The notes: a model not told the origin generated them from the sequence alone. A stretch of 64,000 bases of DNA from Terriglobia bacterium (GCA_020073385.1 JAIQFH010000016.1:1-64000), one strand, 5' to 3'; counted from the first letter of the stretch, positions 53,476 to 62,061 are shown. A program made the numbers and translations.

Positions 53476-54095
53476 TCAATTGCCAACAGGTGTGGAAGGA
53501 GATTTCGAATTATGTCGAAGGCGAGGTAGATGCAGGGTTGCGCGCGGCTATGGACACACACTTCAGCACCTGCACGAGATGCAAGTCGGTGCTGGACGGA
53601 ACTCGGAATGTGATTCAGTTGTATGGCGATGAGCGCATGATCGAAGTGCCCACAGGGTTCGGACGCAGGCTGGAACGGAGGCTGGCGCAGGGAGCGAGGA
53701 GTCGCAAAGGTACCTGGTCCACGTGGTCTGCCTGGCTGGTTCCGGTTGCTGCCCTGGCCTTGATTGCCGGAGGATTGCGCTGGGCCGATTCCCTCACTGT
53801 GCCGCATCCGCTCCAATCGGAACACGCTCAACCTGGAAGCAACATACCTCCCGATATGGTGGTCGTCGTCTCGGCCGGGGCCAAGGATTTCCACGTCCCC
53901 GGATGCGACGTAATTCATAACAAAGAGAAGATTCGGACCCTGACGGCTAAAGAAGCGATCCGCGAAGGCTATGTTCCCTGCGTGAGATGCATGCGGAAGT
54001 ACCTGCAGATCGCGAGTACCTCTCCTGTTTCGTCGGAACTGGTGACCGAATTGAGCTCAAATGTTGAGGCTGAGGATCGTGCTCGTAGCCGTTGA
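53469..54095 (+). CDS. Zinc-finger anti-sigma factor with a periplasmic Ada-like Cys motif
   Basis: The product is 208 residues from the ATG at 53469, overlapping the sigma gene by 7 nt. An N-terminal ZAS-type domain contains the HxxxCxxC motif (H31, C35, C38) in DTHFSTCTRC. One membrane helix (WLVPVAALALIAGGLRWA, about 100-117) follows. The periplasmic C-terminus has FHVPGCDVIHNKEKI ... EAIREGYVPCVRC, a Cys/His arrangement like the metal-binding part of Ada. This suggests that the sensor end binds metal or reacts with oxidants or electrophiles and releases the sigma factor. That last step is inference. Confidence 0.88.
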   Translation: MVVNCQQVWKEISNYVEGEVDAGLRAAMDTHFSTCTRCKSVLDGTRNVIQLYGDERMIEVPTGFGRRLERRLAQGARSRKGTWSTWSAWLVPVAALALIAGGLRWADSLTVPHPLQSEHAQPGSNIPPDMVVVVSAGAKDFHVPGCDVIHNKEKIRTLTAKEAIREGYVPCVRCMRKYLQIASTSPVSSELVTELSSNVEAEDRARSR

Positions 54096-54224
54096 TCCGG
54101 ATCTAGGCACGCCGTTCAAAGCGAAAAAGGACGTGGCACTGGCCCCCGCGGGAGTAACCCAGCACTCCGATTTGTACGGCAAAACCTGGTTAAGGCGGCC
54201 TGCAGGAGTGAAGATATGAAATGG

Positions 54225-54247
54225 GGCGCGGGCTCGGAACCCGCGCC
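54225..54247 (-). terminator. Hairpin terminator downstream of the MXKDX-repeat gene
   Basis: An 8-bp perfect stem (GGCGCGGG/CCCGCGCC) with a 7-nt loop begins 14 bp past the stop codon. The minus-strand sequence after it is T-rich but interrupted, so strength is uncertain. Confidence 0.5.
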
Positions 54248-54261
54248 TTGAACTTCTGTAC

Positions 54262-54531
54262 TTAGTTGTTCTTCATCTCATCTTTCTTCATATCGTCCTT
54301 TTTCATATCGTCGTGCTTCATGTTGTCCTGCTTCATGTCATCGTGCTTCATCTGATCTTTCTTGCTGGCCTTCTTGCTTTTCTTGTCCTTTTTCATCTGA
54401 TCGTTCTTCATCGTGTCGTGCTGGGCGTCGTCCTTCTTCATGTCGTCTGGTTTCATTTGATCTTGAGCGAAGGCCGCCATGGAAGCCATCAGGGCACACG
54501 CCAGCGTCAAACTGCCGAAAATCTTCTTCAT
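54262..54531 (-). CDS. Secreted MXKDX pentapeptide-repeat protein
   Basis: The product is 89 residues. The signal peptide is KIFGSLTLACALMASMAAFAQ, followed by about twelve five-residue units of the type D-x-M-K-x or H-D-D-M-K, with a Lys-rich middle (KKDKKSKKASKKDQM). This is the pattern of the MXKDX-repeat family (known by that name; function unknown). Asp/His/Met repeats are suited to weak metal binding, for example copper, but this is inference. It lies alone between the anti-sigma gene and the M16 peptidase with its own terminator. Confidence 0.85.
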   Translation of the reverse strand: MKKIFGSLTLACALMASMAAFAQDQMKPDDMKKDDAQHDTMKNDQMKKDKKSKKASKKDQMKHDDMKQDNMKHDDMKKDDMKKDEMKNN

Positions 54532-54648
54532 GTTTTCTCCTTAATCGAATCTCGATCTTGTCAGCAGGTTCTTACCTGCGGGTCTGAGATGGGATGTGAA
54601 AGGCTGAAGGAAGTTACAACTGGAATATGAAAATGGGACCAGAAGCCC

Positions 54649-55926
54649 TCAGCAAGCAAGCTGATCGCGCGTAAGCTTTAAACCGTTGAGGTTCCCCAGA
54701 GCTGTGACAGCGACCGATTCGGGCTTGAAGAATTCGCTCGCCAGGCTGGTGAGGTCCTCGGCGGTGACCGCCTCAATTCTCTCGATCAATTCGTCGAGAT
54801 CGTAAAAGCGGTCGAAATACATCTCCTGGCGCGCCAGGTTCGACATGCGAGAGGTGCTCGATTCGAGCGACAGCATCAGGCTCCCCTTCAGTTGAGCCTT
54901 CGAGCGACGCAGTTCTTCTTCGGGTACGGACTCGGTCTTAAGTTTGCGAAATTCGCTCACCACCGACTGCACGACTTTAGAAGCCGATGCCAGCGAGGTC
55001 CCTGCATAGACCGCAAGGCATCCAGTGTCGCGGTACGGATTCAGGTCGCTGTAGATGGAGTAAGCCAGCCCCTGCCGCTCGCGAATGTTTTGAAATAGAC
55101 GGGAGCTCATACCTCCACCCAGCAGGGTGTTCAGAACATATCCCGCATGACGCTTCTCGTGGGCGATAGGGTGTGCCGGGACGCCGATGCAAAGTTGCAC
55201 CTGTTCCAGCGCCTTCTTGTTTCGCAGAATGATGCGCGACGAGATTTTGGGAGCCGACGAATGGAAGCCATTGGTCATCGGCTTCATGTGCTCAAAGTGA
55301 CCGCGAACCAGCTGGACAAAACGATCGTGGTCGAGATTCCCCGCAGCAGAGACAATAATGTTCCCCGGCGCAAAGCGGTGGGCATAGGCGTCGAGGACCG
55401 CGTCACGTTCGAAGCGTTTTACCGTCTCCTTGGTGCCCAGGATTGGTTTGCCCAGCGGGTGATCCTTCCAGAAGTTCTGGGTGAAGATTTCATGGACAAG
55501 GTAATCCGGATTGTCCTCATCCATCTTTATCTCTTCCATGATCACGCCGCGTTCCCGGGCGATGTCGGCGGCATCGAATACGGGATTGAGCACCAGGTCG
55601 CTCAGAATATCGAGCGCCACCGGGACGTGTTCATCGAGAACTTTGACGTTGAAGCAAATGCATTCCTTGGCAGTGAAGGCGTCCATGTTGCCGCCAAAGG
55701 AATCGACCTGACGGGCGATTTCCTCGGCGGTACGGTGCTTCGTCCCTTTGAAGACCATATGCTCGATGAAGTGCGAAATCCCGTTCCACTCGGGATCCTC
55801 ATCCCGCGAACCGGTCTGCAACCACACTCCGATCGATGCCGATCGAATGTGCTGCATCTGTTCTGTAATCACCGTCAGACCGTTGGCCAGTTTCTGACGG
55901 CGAATGTTGCGGACTTCTTGAGCCAT
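54649..55926 (-). CDS. M16-family zinc metalloprotease (processing-peptidase-like)
   Basis: The product is 425 residues with GGAAG upstream. The inverted zinc motif HFIEH (H52, E55, H56) in GISHFIEHMVFKGT is followed by the third ligand region RGVIMEEIKMDEDNP. The C-terminal half-domain contains LNTLLGGGMSSRLFQNIRERQGLAYSIYS, which includes the RxxxGLAY substrate-binding motif. Bacterial members of this subfamily (such as Bacillus MlpA) act in the cytoplasm or periplasm on small peptides or misfolded proteins. No signal peptide is seen. It converges with the rlmN side only through a divergent 204-bp gap at its start. Confidence 0.94.
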   Translation of the reverse strand: MAQEVRNIRRQKLANGLTVITEQMQHIRSASIGVWLQTGSRDEDPEWNGISHFIEHMVFKGTKHRTAEEIARQVDSFGGNMDAFTAKECICFNVKVLDEHVPVALDILSDLVLNPVFDAADIARERGVIMEEIKMDEDNPDYLVHEIFTQNFWKDHPLGKPILGTKETVKRFERDAVLDAYAHRFAPGNIIVSAAGNLDHDRFVQLVRGHFEHMKPMTNGFHSSAPKISSRIILRNKKALEQVQLCIGVPAHPIAHEKRHAGYVLNTLLGGGMSSRLFQNIRERQGLAYSIYSDLNPYRDTGCLAVYAGTSLASASKVVQSVVSEFRKLKTESVPEEELRRSKAQLKGSLMLSLESSTSRMSNLARQEMYFDRFYDLDELIERIEAVTAEDLTSLASEFFKPESVAVTALGNLNGLKLTRDQLAC

Positions 55927-56034
55927 GAGATACTTCCTGAAATCCCTATTAGAACCCAGAGTAGATATGCGTTAGAAGGACCGTTACTATTCTTACATAG
56001 GGCAGGCGAGAGTGCGAAAATAACTTTAAGTCTT

Positions 56035-56040
56035 TATAAT
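56035..56040 (+). promoter_or_regulatory. Candidate -10 element of rlmN
   Basis: A perfect TATAAT lies 91 bp before the rlmN ATG. The -35 region (GTGCGA, 56012-56017) is weak. The rlmN start has no Shine-Dalgarno. Confidence 0.3.
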
Positions 56041-56130
56041 CAATGAGTTATGGCAGTATTGCCGAGCGTGGCGGACGTCGGAATTATGATCGATGTTTGG
56101 CGCCTCCACATCACGTAGACGCAGCGGTAT

Positions 56131-57261
56131 ATGACTCATTTAGCCCACAATTCGTTGCTCGGATTGGACCGCGGGGAACTGGTCTCGCTGGTCGAACGCA
56201 TCGGCGAGCCTACCTACCGCGCCCAACAGCTTCTCGATGCCATATATCGAAAGCGGGTGGAGTCCATCGACCAAGTCTCGACACTCCCTCAGCCGCTTCG
56301 AGTCAAACTCATGGGCGAGGGATGTTCAATCAGTCCACCTGCCGTCGAGAAGCGCTTCGTGTCGAAGGATGGCACGGTTCGGTATCTGATCGCGTTCCCG
56401 GATGGGCAAAGTGTGGAAACCGTTTGGATGCCGGAGGGAGATGGCGGGGAAGCAGGAGACGGCACCGAGGCCGGCGATTCCAGTCAGAACGGTAGCCGCG
56501 GATGGGACCGGGCTACGATCTGTGTGTCGAGCCAGGTGGGCTGTGCTGTGGATTGCCAGTTCTGCCTGACGGCTCTGTTAGGGGTGAAAAGAAACCTAAC
56601 CGCCGGGGAGATTGTCGGTCAGGTGCTGAGGGTGCTCACCGATCAAAACGTTTCACCGCCCCAGGATAGGGTGAACCTTGCCTTTATGGGGATGGGTGAA
56701 CCTTTCCTGAACTACGACAATTTCATGAAGGCGGTACGACTACTTGTCGAAGAAGTCGGCATTGCAGAGTCGCGCATGACGGTATCGACGGCAGGCATTG
56801 TTCCGCGGATCCACGACTTCGGTCTGGAGGTGATTCGCCCGAAACTGGCCATTTCGTTGAATGCGTCGAACGACGAGACCCGCACCCGGCTGATGCCAAT
56901 CAACCGAAAGTGGAGCTTGGACAGCTTAATCGCGGCGGCGCGCGATTTTCCGCTACGCAATCGTGAACGGATCACGTTCGAGTACGTGCTTCTCAATGGT
57001 GTGAACGATGACACCACCAATGCGGAGGAGGTTGTAGCCTTGTTACGCGGGCTTAGGAGCAAAGTGAACCTGATCGCCCTGAACCCCGGCCCTGGGATCG
57101 ACTTCTCTATTCCCGCAGCCGACCGGGTATCGGCTTTTCAGAATGTCTTGATTAAGTCCGGAATCCCGACGTTCGTGCGGCGACCTCGAGGCCGAGACAT
57201 CTTCGCTGCCTGCGGGCAACTTAAGCGTACGGTTGAGATTGCCACATCGCCGATACCGTAG
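56131..57261 (+). CDS. rlmN: Dual-specificity 23S rRNA/tRNA methyltransferase RlmN (radical SAM)
   Basis: The enzyme makes 2-methyladenosine at A2503 of 23S rRNA and A37 of tRNAs. The 376-residue product has the radical SAM cluster motif GCAVDCQFC (C138, C142, C145), NLAFMGMGEPFLNYD, SLNASNDETRTRLMPINRKW, and the C-terminal catalytic Cys in FAACGQL. An in-frame stop upstream fixes the start at 56131 although no ribosome-binding site is visible. An unusual Gly/Asp/Ser-rich insert (about residues 103-125) sits before the cluster motif. The last 41 bp overlap the 3' end of the convergent kinase gene. Confidence 0.95.
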   Translation: MTHLAHNSLLGLDRGELVSLVERIGEPTYRAQQLLDAIYRKRVESIDQVSTLPQPLRVKLMGEGCSISPPAVEKRFVSKDGTVRYLIAFPDGQSVETVWMPEGDGGEAGDGTEAGDSSQNGSRGWDRATICVSSQVGCAVDCQFCLTALLGVKRNLTAGEIVGQVLRVLTDQNVSPPQDRVNLAFMGMGEPFLNYDNFMKAVRLLVEEVGIAESRMTVSTAGIVPRIHDFGLEVIRPKLAISLNASNDETRTRLMPINRKWSLDSLIAAARDFPLRNRERITFEYVLLNGVNDDTTNAEEVVALLRGLRSKVNLIALNPGPGIDFSIPAADRVSAFQNVLIKSGIPTFVRRPRGRDIFAACGQLKRTVEIATSPIP

Positions 57262-58975
57262 CTTCCTTCGCGTTTGCCGCAGCCACAGCCGGCAACTCCA
57301 TGCATAGCAATAGCGAACCGTCTTCCCGGCGTTCGCGGAAGACGCGGCCGCGGTGTTCCTGCAGAATTCCCTGGCACGCGCTTAGCCCCAAGGCATCTTC
57401 CGGATCCAGGGGCGAGCAGACGGGCAGTTGCTCAGTACCAACGGTGGGCAGAGCCTGGCTGATAATTTGCAGCATGCAGGTGCCGCTATTGTGCTCCGTG
57501 CTGACCGTTAGGACGTTGCCGCCGAGTTCGCTCGATACGTGCAGACAGGTGCCGATGAGTTGAAGGCAGACCTGAAGCAGCTGATTCGAATCTCCCAAAA
57601 CTTTAGGAAGGGCAACGTCGAAACGGGTTTGAATATCAAAATCCAGCGCCTTCCAGTGAGGCTCAGTAAGCTTGACTGCGGTCCTTGCAAGAGTATTGAG
57701 GTCGAGAGGCGTTTTCGGAGCAGGCGCTTGGCGGGCAAAACTGATGAGGCTGGCGACCAACGACTTGGTTCGCCGAACATACTGCCCAATCTTGGCCGCC
57801 ATCGGTTTTTGCTCGGCCGTCAGGGGCGTGTTGAGGAGAAGATCGGAGTACCCCAGCATCGCAGTGATTGGGTTGTTGAGTTCGTGAGCCGCTCCTCCGA
57901 CAAGCTGTCCAACTGACGCCAGCTTCTCGGTATGCAAGATCTGTGCCTGCAGGCGCTTTAAATGCTCGATTGCCTCGCACGAGTGATCGAGAAGGCGCAC
58001 CAGTTCGCGGTCAAGAATTCTCTGCCGCACCAGAATGATCATCCCCATCGAGAACGCCGCGAGGAGCGTTAAAGAGACGCGGAACAGTCGGACTCTCGAA
58101 GGAACCTGACCGTCGAACATTGCCCAAACTGCGAATAACGGCAACGAGAATACGGCGATCATGCTGCAACGAGCAACCCAGAGGCCGTACGCAGAAGATC
58201 CTGCACACGCATCGGACTCGAGTTTCTCAGCCTTGGTTCTGAGAGCGATCCAGGTCAAAGAGGCCATGGCCGCGAACAGAGGAATATCGAAAAAACTGCC
58301 GGTATAGTAAGTTTTCCGCGCGATTGCCCAATTGCACAGGGTGGAAGCCCCCGAATAGCAGAAACTCATGCCGAACAGCCAAGCGTATATCCTTTTCCAC
58401 TCGCCCTTGCTCGCACTCCAGGAGCCTAGCAACCCCGTCAGCAGCACCAGTTTTTCGGCAACGTAGACATCGTTGAGGTGACGATTATAGGCCGGTACAT
58501 CGGGAACGACGTACTGCCACGGCATCACAAGCAAAACGTAAAGATAGAACCACCACACCAACAGCAGAGCAAAATCCAGACGCCCCACGCGAGCAGAGTA
58601 CTCATCGCGCGAAAACTGAGGGCGGATGCCGAGAGCCGCCATGAGCGGAACCATATGCAGGAAGAGCACGACGTCCCAGGCGCAAAGATCGGGAACATCC
58701 CGGCGTAGAAACACCTCGTAGTACGTCCAGAACATCTGATACGCCAGCCAGAACGTCACCCCCAGAGCAATGAGGGACCAGAACAGGCGCACGCGTCCGC
58801 GAGAGCGTAACGCGAGGGGCACAAACGCCACCGCACCCGACAGCAAAAGCAGCGACTGGACGATATCGCTGAAAGCGGTCAACCCAAAAGATCGTGGCAG
58901 AAACGAAGCGGCCAGAATCGCGGCCGCCATCAAGGCTGCCACCGCCGCCAACCACAATGTGGAACTCTTGCTCAC
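57221..58975 (-). CDS. Membrane histidine-kinase-like protein with degenerate ATPase domain (probable pseudokinase)
   Basis: The product is 584 residues from the GTG at 58975, with GGGAG 5 nt upstream; the frame to 59299 overlaps the divergent gene and is a shadow. Seven or eight N-terminal membrane helices (about 1-330) form a sensor. A HisKA domain follows with GGAAHELNNPITAMLGYSD, so the phospho-accepting His is present. The ATPase part is altered: the N-box reads LLQVCLQLIGTCLHV without the Asn, and the DxGxG G1 box is missing; only DALGLSACQGILQEH recalls G2. Autophosphorylation is unlikely. It may act as a dimer partner or phosphatase. It is divergent from an intact kinase gene. Confidence 0.85.
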   Translation of the reverse strand: MSKSSTLWLAAVAALMAAAILAASFLPRSFGLTAFSDIVQSLLLLSGAVAFVPLALRSRGRVRLFWSLIALGVTFWLAYQMFWTYYEVFLRRDVPDLCAWDVVLFLHMVPLMAALGIRPQFSRDEYSARVGRLDFALLLVWWFYLYVLLVMPWQYVVPDVPAYNRHLNDVYVAEKLVLLTGLLGSWSASKGEWKRIYAWLFGMSFCYSGASTLCNWAIARKTYYTGSFFDIPLFAAMASLTWIALRTKAEKLESDACAGSSAYGLWVARCSMIAVFSLPLFAVWAMFDGQVPSRVRLFRVSLTLLAAFSMGMIILVRQRILDRELVRLLDHSCEAIEHLKRLQAQILHTEKLASVGQLVGGAAHELNNPITAMLGYSDLLLNTPLTAEQKPMAAKIGQYVRRTKSLVASLISFARQAPAPKTPLDLNTLARTAVKLTEPHWKALDFDIQTRFDVALPKVLGDSNQLLQVCLQLIGTCLHVSSELGGNVLTVSTEHNSGTCMLQIISQALPTVGTEQLPVCSPLDPEDALGLSACQGILQEHRGRVFRERREDGSLLLCMELPAVAAANAKEATVSAMWQSQPYA

Positions 58976-59190
58976 AAACTCTCCCGCCGCAGCTATTCTA
59001 GATGGGAAGATCGGCGTACCTCGGTTACTGTAGTAACCTAGTGGGCGCAGATCAGACGTTGCTGTTGCCTCTTCCATCAACCGCGTCAACTTGCCAGTAT
59101 CCTTCTTTATCAATAATATGCAGCTATAATCGCGCCAGGGGACGTGAACATTTGCATTACCGCATTGACCGCTATCGCCAATCCTGGAGA

Positions 59191-60978
59191 ATGAGAATTC
59201 CTCAGGATCCGAGTGAGACGCGCCGCATCGAACGGTGGCTGGCGACCGCCCGCGTGTTTCTGGCGGTGTCAACCCTGGTCGCGATTCGAATGGACCCAAC
59301 AGAGTTGTTGGGACACTCCTGGGCAGCCTATGGCCTGTTCGTCTTCTACATGGCGAATGGGATCCTCATCATGATGCTGCTGCGACGGAGGGAGCAGTCG
59401 ACCGCGGCTTTTCGAGTCTTGGTACATGCGGGCGATATCGCATGGCCGGCGCTGATTTCGATTTTTGCCGAGGGGCCAAGGACTCCATTTTTTCTCTTTT
59501 TCTTCTTTGCCCTCGCCGCCGCCGCGTACCGCTGGGGCTTGTGGGAAACTCTGGGTACGGCGGCGGCCGAAGTCGCCTTGTTATGGTTCGAAAGCCTGGT
59601 GATCGTTCACATATGGCTGGGGGCCGGAGGCTCGCAGAGATTGCGCGCGCTGACAGGGTTGAATGTCAGTATCAGGGATTTGGGGGATCCGCAGCGGCTT
59701 TTCATGCTCTCGATTTACCTGCTCGTGATGGGATTGCTCCTGGGGTACCTGGCGGAGCAGCAAAAGCACCTCCGGGCCGAGAAAGCGTTGGTCACCGGCA
59801 TACTATCCCGCGTGCGTGTAGAGGCGGGACTGACCGGCACCATCGAGCAGATCTTCAACGAGATCATGTCGATGTATGGTGCTTCCCGGGTGATGATTAC
59901 TTCCCAGGAAACCCACAGCCACCGAGTGTTTGCTGGCGAAATGAACAAGCCCACCGGAGATGCGCGCCCGGAGTTTCGCTGGCTCGAGTCGGGGATGCGC
60001 GATGCCAAGGCCTACCTCGAGAATTTCGCTGGGGAAGTGTGCTACGCATCGGCTGATCGAAGTGGCTGGACGACCCTGGCGCTGGATGATTCGGGTCACC
60101 AGGTGCCATTGAGCAACTTGGCTCCGCTCGCGCAGTTGCGACAAGCGCAACCGTTCGATTCTCTGGTCACGGTGGCTTTCTTGTTCGGTGGTGATTGGAG
60201 AGGCCGCGTATTCCTGTTTAATCCATCGTGGCGTGGCGAGAGACAAGAGGAACTCCGTTTTCTGCAGGACCTGGTTCGTCAAGTAGGCCCGGCAGTTTAC
60301 AACGTTTACCTTCTGCATCGATTGCGGCGCCGGGCCTCAGCGGCCGAACGCGCACGCTTTGCGCGTGAACTCCACGATGGCGCGGTGCAGTCACTGATTG
60401 CTGTCGAAATGCAGGTAGACGTTTTGCGACGGCAGGCTGAGGCGAATCAACCAATCGGTGGAGAATTGGAGAGAATCCAGAGTCTTCTGCGGGAAGAGGT
60501 CCTCAAGTTGCGGGAGTTGATGCAACAGATGAAGGCCATCGACGTTGACTCACAGCGCCTGCTCGGCGTCTTGAAAGACACAGTTGAGCGCTTTCAGCGG
60601 GAGACCGGTATCACCGCCCGATTTGTCACCGATCTCGACGAACTCGATATGCCGCAACGCGTATGTCGCGAAATTCTCCGCATTGTGCAAGAAGGCCTGG
60701 TCAACGTACGGAAGCACAGCGGGGCTCGCCATGCGCTCGTGCGTTTGGCATCCGTGGGCGACAAGTGGAGCCTGACCTTGGAGGACGACGGGAAGGGACT
60801 CTCGTTCTCTGGTCGTTACAATACGGAACAAATGGAAGAAGCTGGAAAGGGACCGATGATCATTCGGGAACGGGTGAGTTTGATTGCCGGGGAACTCACG
60901 GTAGAATCAAATCCCGGACAAGGAACGCGCCTGGAGATTATGGTGCCGAGGAACGGGGACTTGCCGCATGCATTTTAG
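59191..60978 (+). CDS. NarL-type sensor histidine kinase (HisKA_3)
   Basis: The product is 595 residues from the ATG at 59191, preceded closely by GGAGA; the TTG at 59152 is an alternative. Six membrane helices (to about 195; VFLAVSTLVAIRMD, AAYGLFVFYMANGILIMMLL, PFFLFFFFALAAAAYRWG, LSIYLLVMGLLLGYLAEQQ) form a 5TM/7TM-like sensor. A GAF-like cytoplasmic region follows, then HisKA_3 with ARFARELHDGAVQSLIAVEMQ and an intact ATPase domain (EILRIVQEGLVNVRKHSGA, LEDDGKGLSFSG, GPMIIRERVSLIAGEL). The stop overlaps the start of the response-regulator gene by 11 nt, so the two form a pair. Confidence 0.93.
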   Translation: MRIPQDPSETRRIERWLATARVFLAVSTLVAIRMDPTELLGHSWAAYGLFVFYMANGILIMMLLRRREQSTAAFRVLVHAGDIAWPALISIFAEGPRTPFFLFFFFALAAAAYRWGLWETLGTAAAEVALLWFESLVIVHIWLGAGGSQRLRALTGLNVSIRDLGDPQRLFMLSIYLLVMGLLLGYLAEQQKHLRAEKALVTGILSRVRVEAGLTGTIEQIFNEIMSMYGASRVMITSQETHSHRVFAGEMNKPTGDARPEFRWLESGMRDAKAYLENFAGEVCYASADRSGWTTLALDDSGHQVPLSNLAPLAQLRQAQPFDSLVTVAFLFGGDWRGRVFLFNPSWRGERQEELRFLQDLVRQVGPAVYNVYLLHRLRRRASAAERARFARELHDGAVQSLIAVEMQVDVLRRQAEANQPIGGELERIQSLLREEVLKLRELMQQMKAIDVDSQRLLGVLKDTVERFQRETGITARFVTDLDELDMPQRVCREILRIVQEGLVNVRKHSGARHALVRLASVGDKWSLTLEDDGKGLSFSGRYNTEQMEEAGKGPMIIRERVSLIAGELTVESNPGQGTRLEIMVPRNGDLPHAF

Positions 60979-61657
60979 AAAGCCACAACAAGTTCGGCTG
61001 GTAATCGCCGACGATCACCCGATCTTCCGCGATGGCCTGCGGCGGTTGCTCGAAGCGGAATCAGATCTCAAAGTTTTAGGGGAAGCATCGGACGGTGCCG
61101 AAGCTGTGAAATTGGCCCGCCAATTGAAACCCGATATTCTTCTGCTCGATTTGGCGATGCCCAAGCACCCCGGCTTGGAAGCATTGCGCGAGTTGAGTAT
61201 GCCGGCTAACGCCACTCCGGTCAGGGTAATCCTGCTGACGGCAGCCGCAGAAAAGAGTCAGATTGTCGAGGCTCTCCAACTGGGAGCCAGAGGAGTCGTT
61301 CTCAAGGATTCAGCGACCCAGCTTTTACTCAAAGCTATACAGACGGTGATGGCCGGAGAGTATTGGGTGGGCCGGGAGAGCGTTTCGAACTTGGTGCAGT
61401 ATCTGCGGACGCTCATGCAGTCGACCCACGACGAAGCGCGACAGAAGAAGTTCGGTCTTACTCCCCGTGAACTGGAAATCGTTTCGGCGGTCGTGGCCGG
61501 CTATTCCAACAAGGAAATCGCCGAATACTTCAAGATCAGTGAAGATACCGTGAAACACCATCTCAGCAACATCTTCGACAAGTTAGGTGTCTCCACGCGT
61601 TTGGAACTCGCCCTGTTTGCCGTAAATCAGGCGCTTCCGCTGAAGCCGATTACGTGA
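60968..61657 (+). CDS. NarL/LuxR-type response regulator
   Basis: The product is 229 residues, translationally coupled to the kinase gene (11-nt overlap). Receiver domain with acidic pair D15/D16, phosphoacceptor D61 in ILLLDLAMPK and the switch residues LLTAA and LKDS. A C-terminal LuxR helix-turn-helix (about 155-215) reads LTPRELEIVSAVVAGYSNKEIAEYFKISEDTVKHHLSNIF (read in parts). The next gene on the same strand, after a promoter, encodes the Flp pilin, so pilus expression is a likely target (inference from position). Confidence 0.95.
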   Translation: MHFRKPQQVRLVIADDHPIFRDGLRRLLEAESDLKVLGEASDGAEAVKLARQLKPDILLLDLAMPKHPGLEALRELSMPANATPVRVILLTAAAEKSQIVEALQLGARGVVLKDSATQLLLKAIQTVMAGEYWVGRESVSNLVQYLRTLMQSTHDEARQKKFGLTPRELEIVSAVVAGYSNKEIAEYFKISEDTVKHHLSNIFDKLGVSTRLELALFAVNQALPLKPIT

Positions 61658-61674
61658 CGGAAGTCACCTGCGAG

Positions 61675-61690
61675 TGGCACTTACGTGCCA
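61675..61690. promoter_or_regulatory. Operator-like dyad abutting the Flp-pilin promoter
   Basis: TGGCAC and GTGCCA form a perfect 6-bp inverted repeat with a 4-bp spacer, ending one bp before the -35 element. The position is that of an activator site for a class II or proximal class I promoter. The neighbouring LuxR-type regulator is the natural candidate. Confidence 0.5.
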
Positions 61691-61719
61691 TTGGCTCAGC
61701 GGTTTCCGGCGACTATAGT
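61691..61719 (+). promoter_or_regulatory. Promoter of the Flp-pilin gene
   Basis: TTGGCT (61691-61696) and TATAGT (61714-61719) are separated by exactly 17 bp. Transcription from about 61726 gives a leader of some 75 nt before the pilin start. Confidence 0.6.
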
Positions 61720-61801
61720 TCTCCCTTAAGGACCAGTTTATAAATGCGAGTGCAGTTGCACCCAAGTTTTTATGAATCTTGGGAATTATAAGGGGAGCCC
61801 C

Positions 61802-61966
61802 GTGGCAAAACTTCTACAGCAGCTGTGGAATGATGAGCAGGGTCAGGACATCGCGGAGTACGCAGTTATGTTGGCTGTGATTCTGGTCATCGTTGTAGGC
61901 ACGATTCGACTCATCGGATCGAATGCCAATAACGTGTTCTCCCAGGTCGGCAGCGCCATCCAGTAA
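61802..61966 (+). CDS. Flp/Fap-type pilin
   Basis: The product is 54 residues from the GTG at 61802, with GGGGAG 4 nt before it; an ATG at 61772 gives 64 residues but lacks a ribosome-binding site. Class III/IVb prepilin: a short charged leader (AKLLQQLWNDEQ) with a Gly at the peptidase site, then GQDIAEYAVMLAVILVIVVGTIR, where the mature N-terminus carries the conserved Glu5-equivalent and Tyr, and a short C-terminal part. Such pilins are assembled by Tad machinery at the inner membrane. No tad genes are in the window, so they must be elsewhere. Confidence 0.92.
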   Translation: MAKLLQQLWNDEQGQDIAEYAVMLAVILVIVVGTIRLIGSNANNVFSQVGSAIQ

Positions 61967-62061
61967 CGCCTGCCGCATTACTTCAGCAGAACTCTAGCGG
62001 CACCTGCAAACAATTCCTCTAGATACCTTCTCGTCCAGTCGAATTCCTAATTCGCCCAAGC

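Noticed and set aside
55147-56046. 299-codon plus-strand frame
   Set aside because: It is antisense to the M16 peptidase, which has intact HxxEH and RxxxGLAY motifs. It shows no recognisable domain.
61675-61690. Possible sigma-54 promoter (TGGCAC...)
   Set aside because: The GG and the expected GC are not both present at the 10-bp spacing, and a good sigma-70-type promoter begins right after it. The dyad is better read as an operator.
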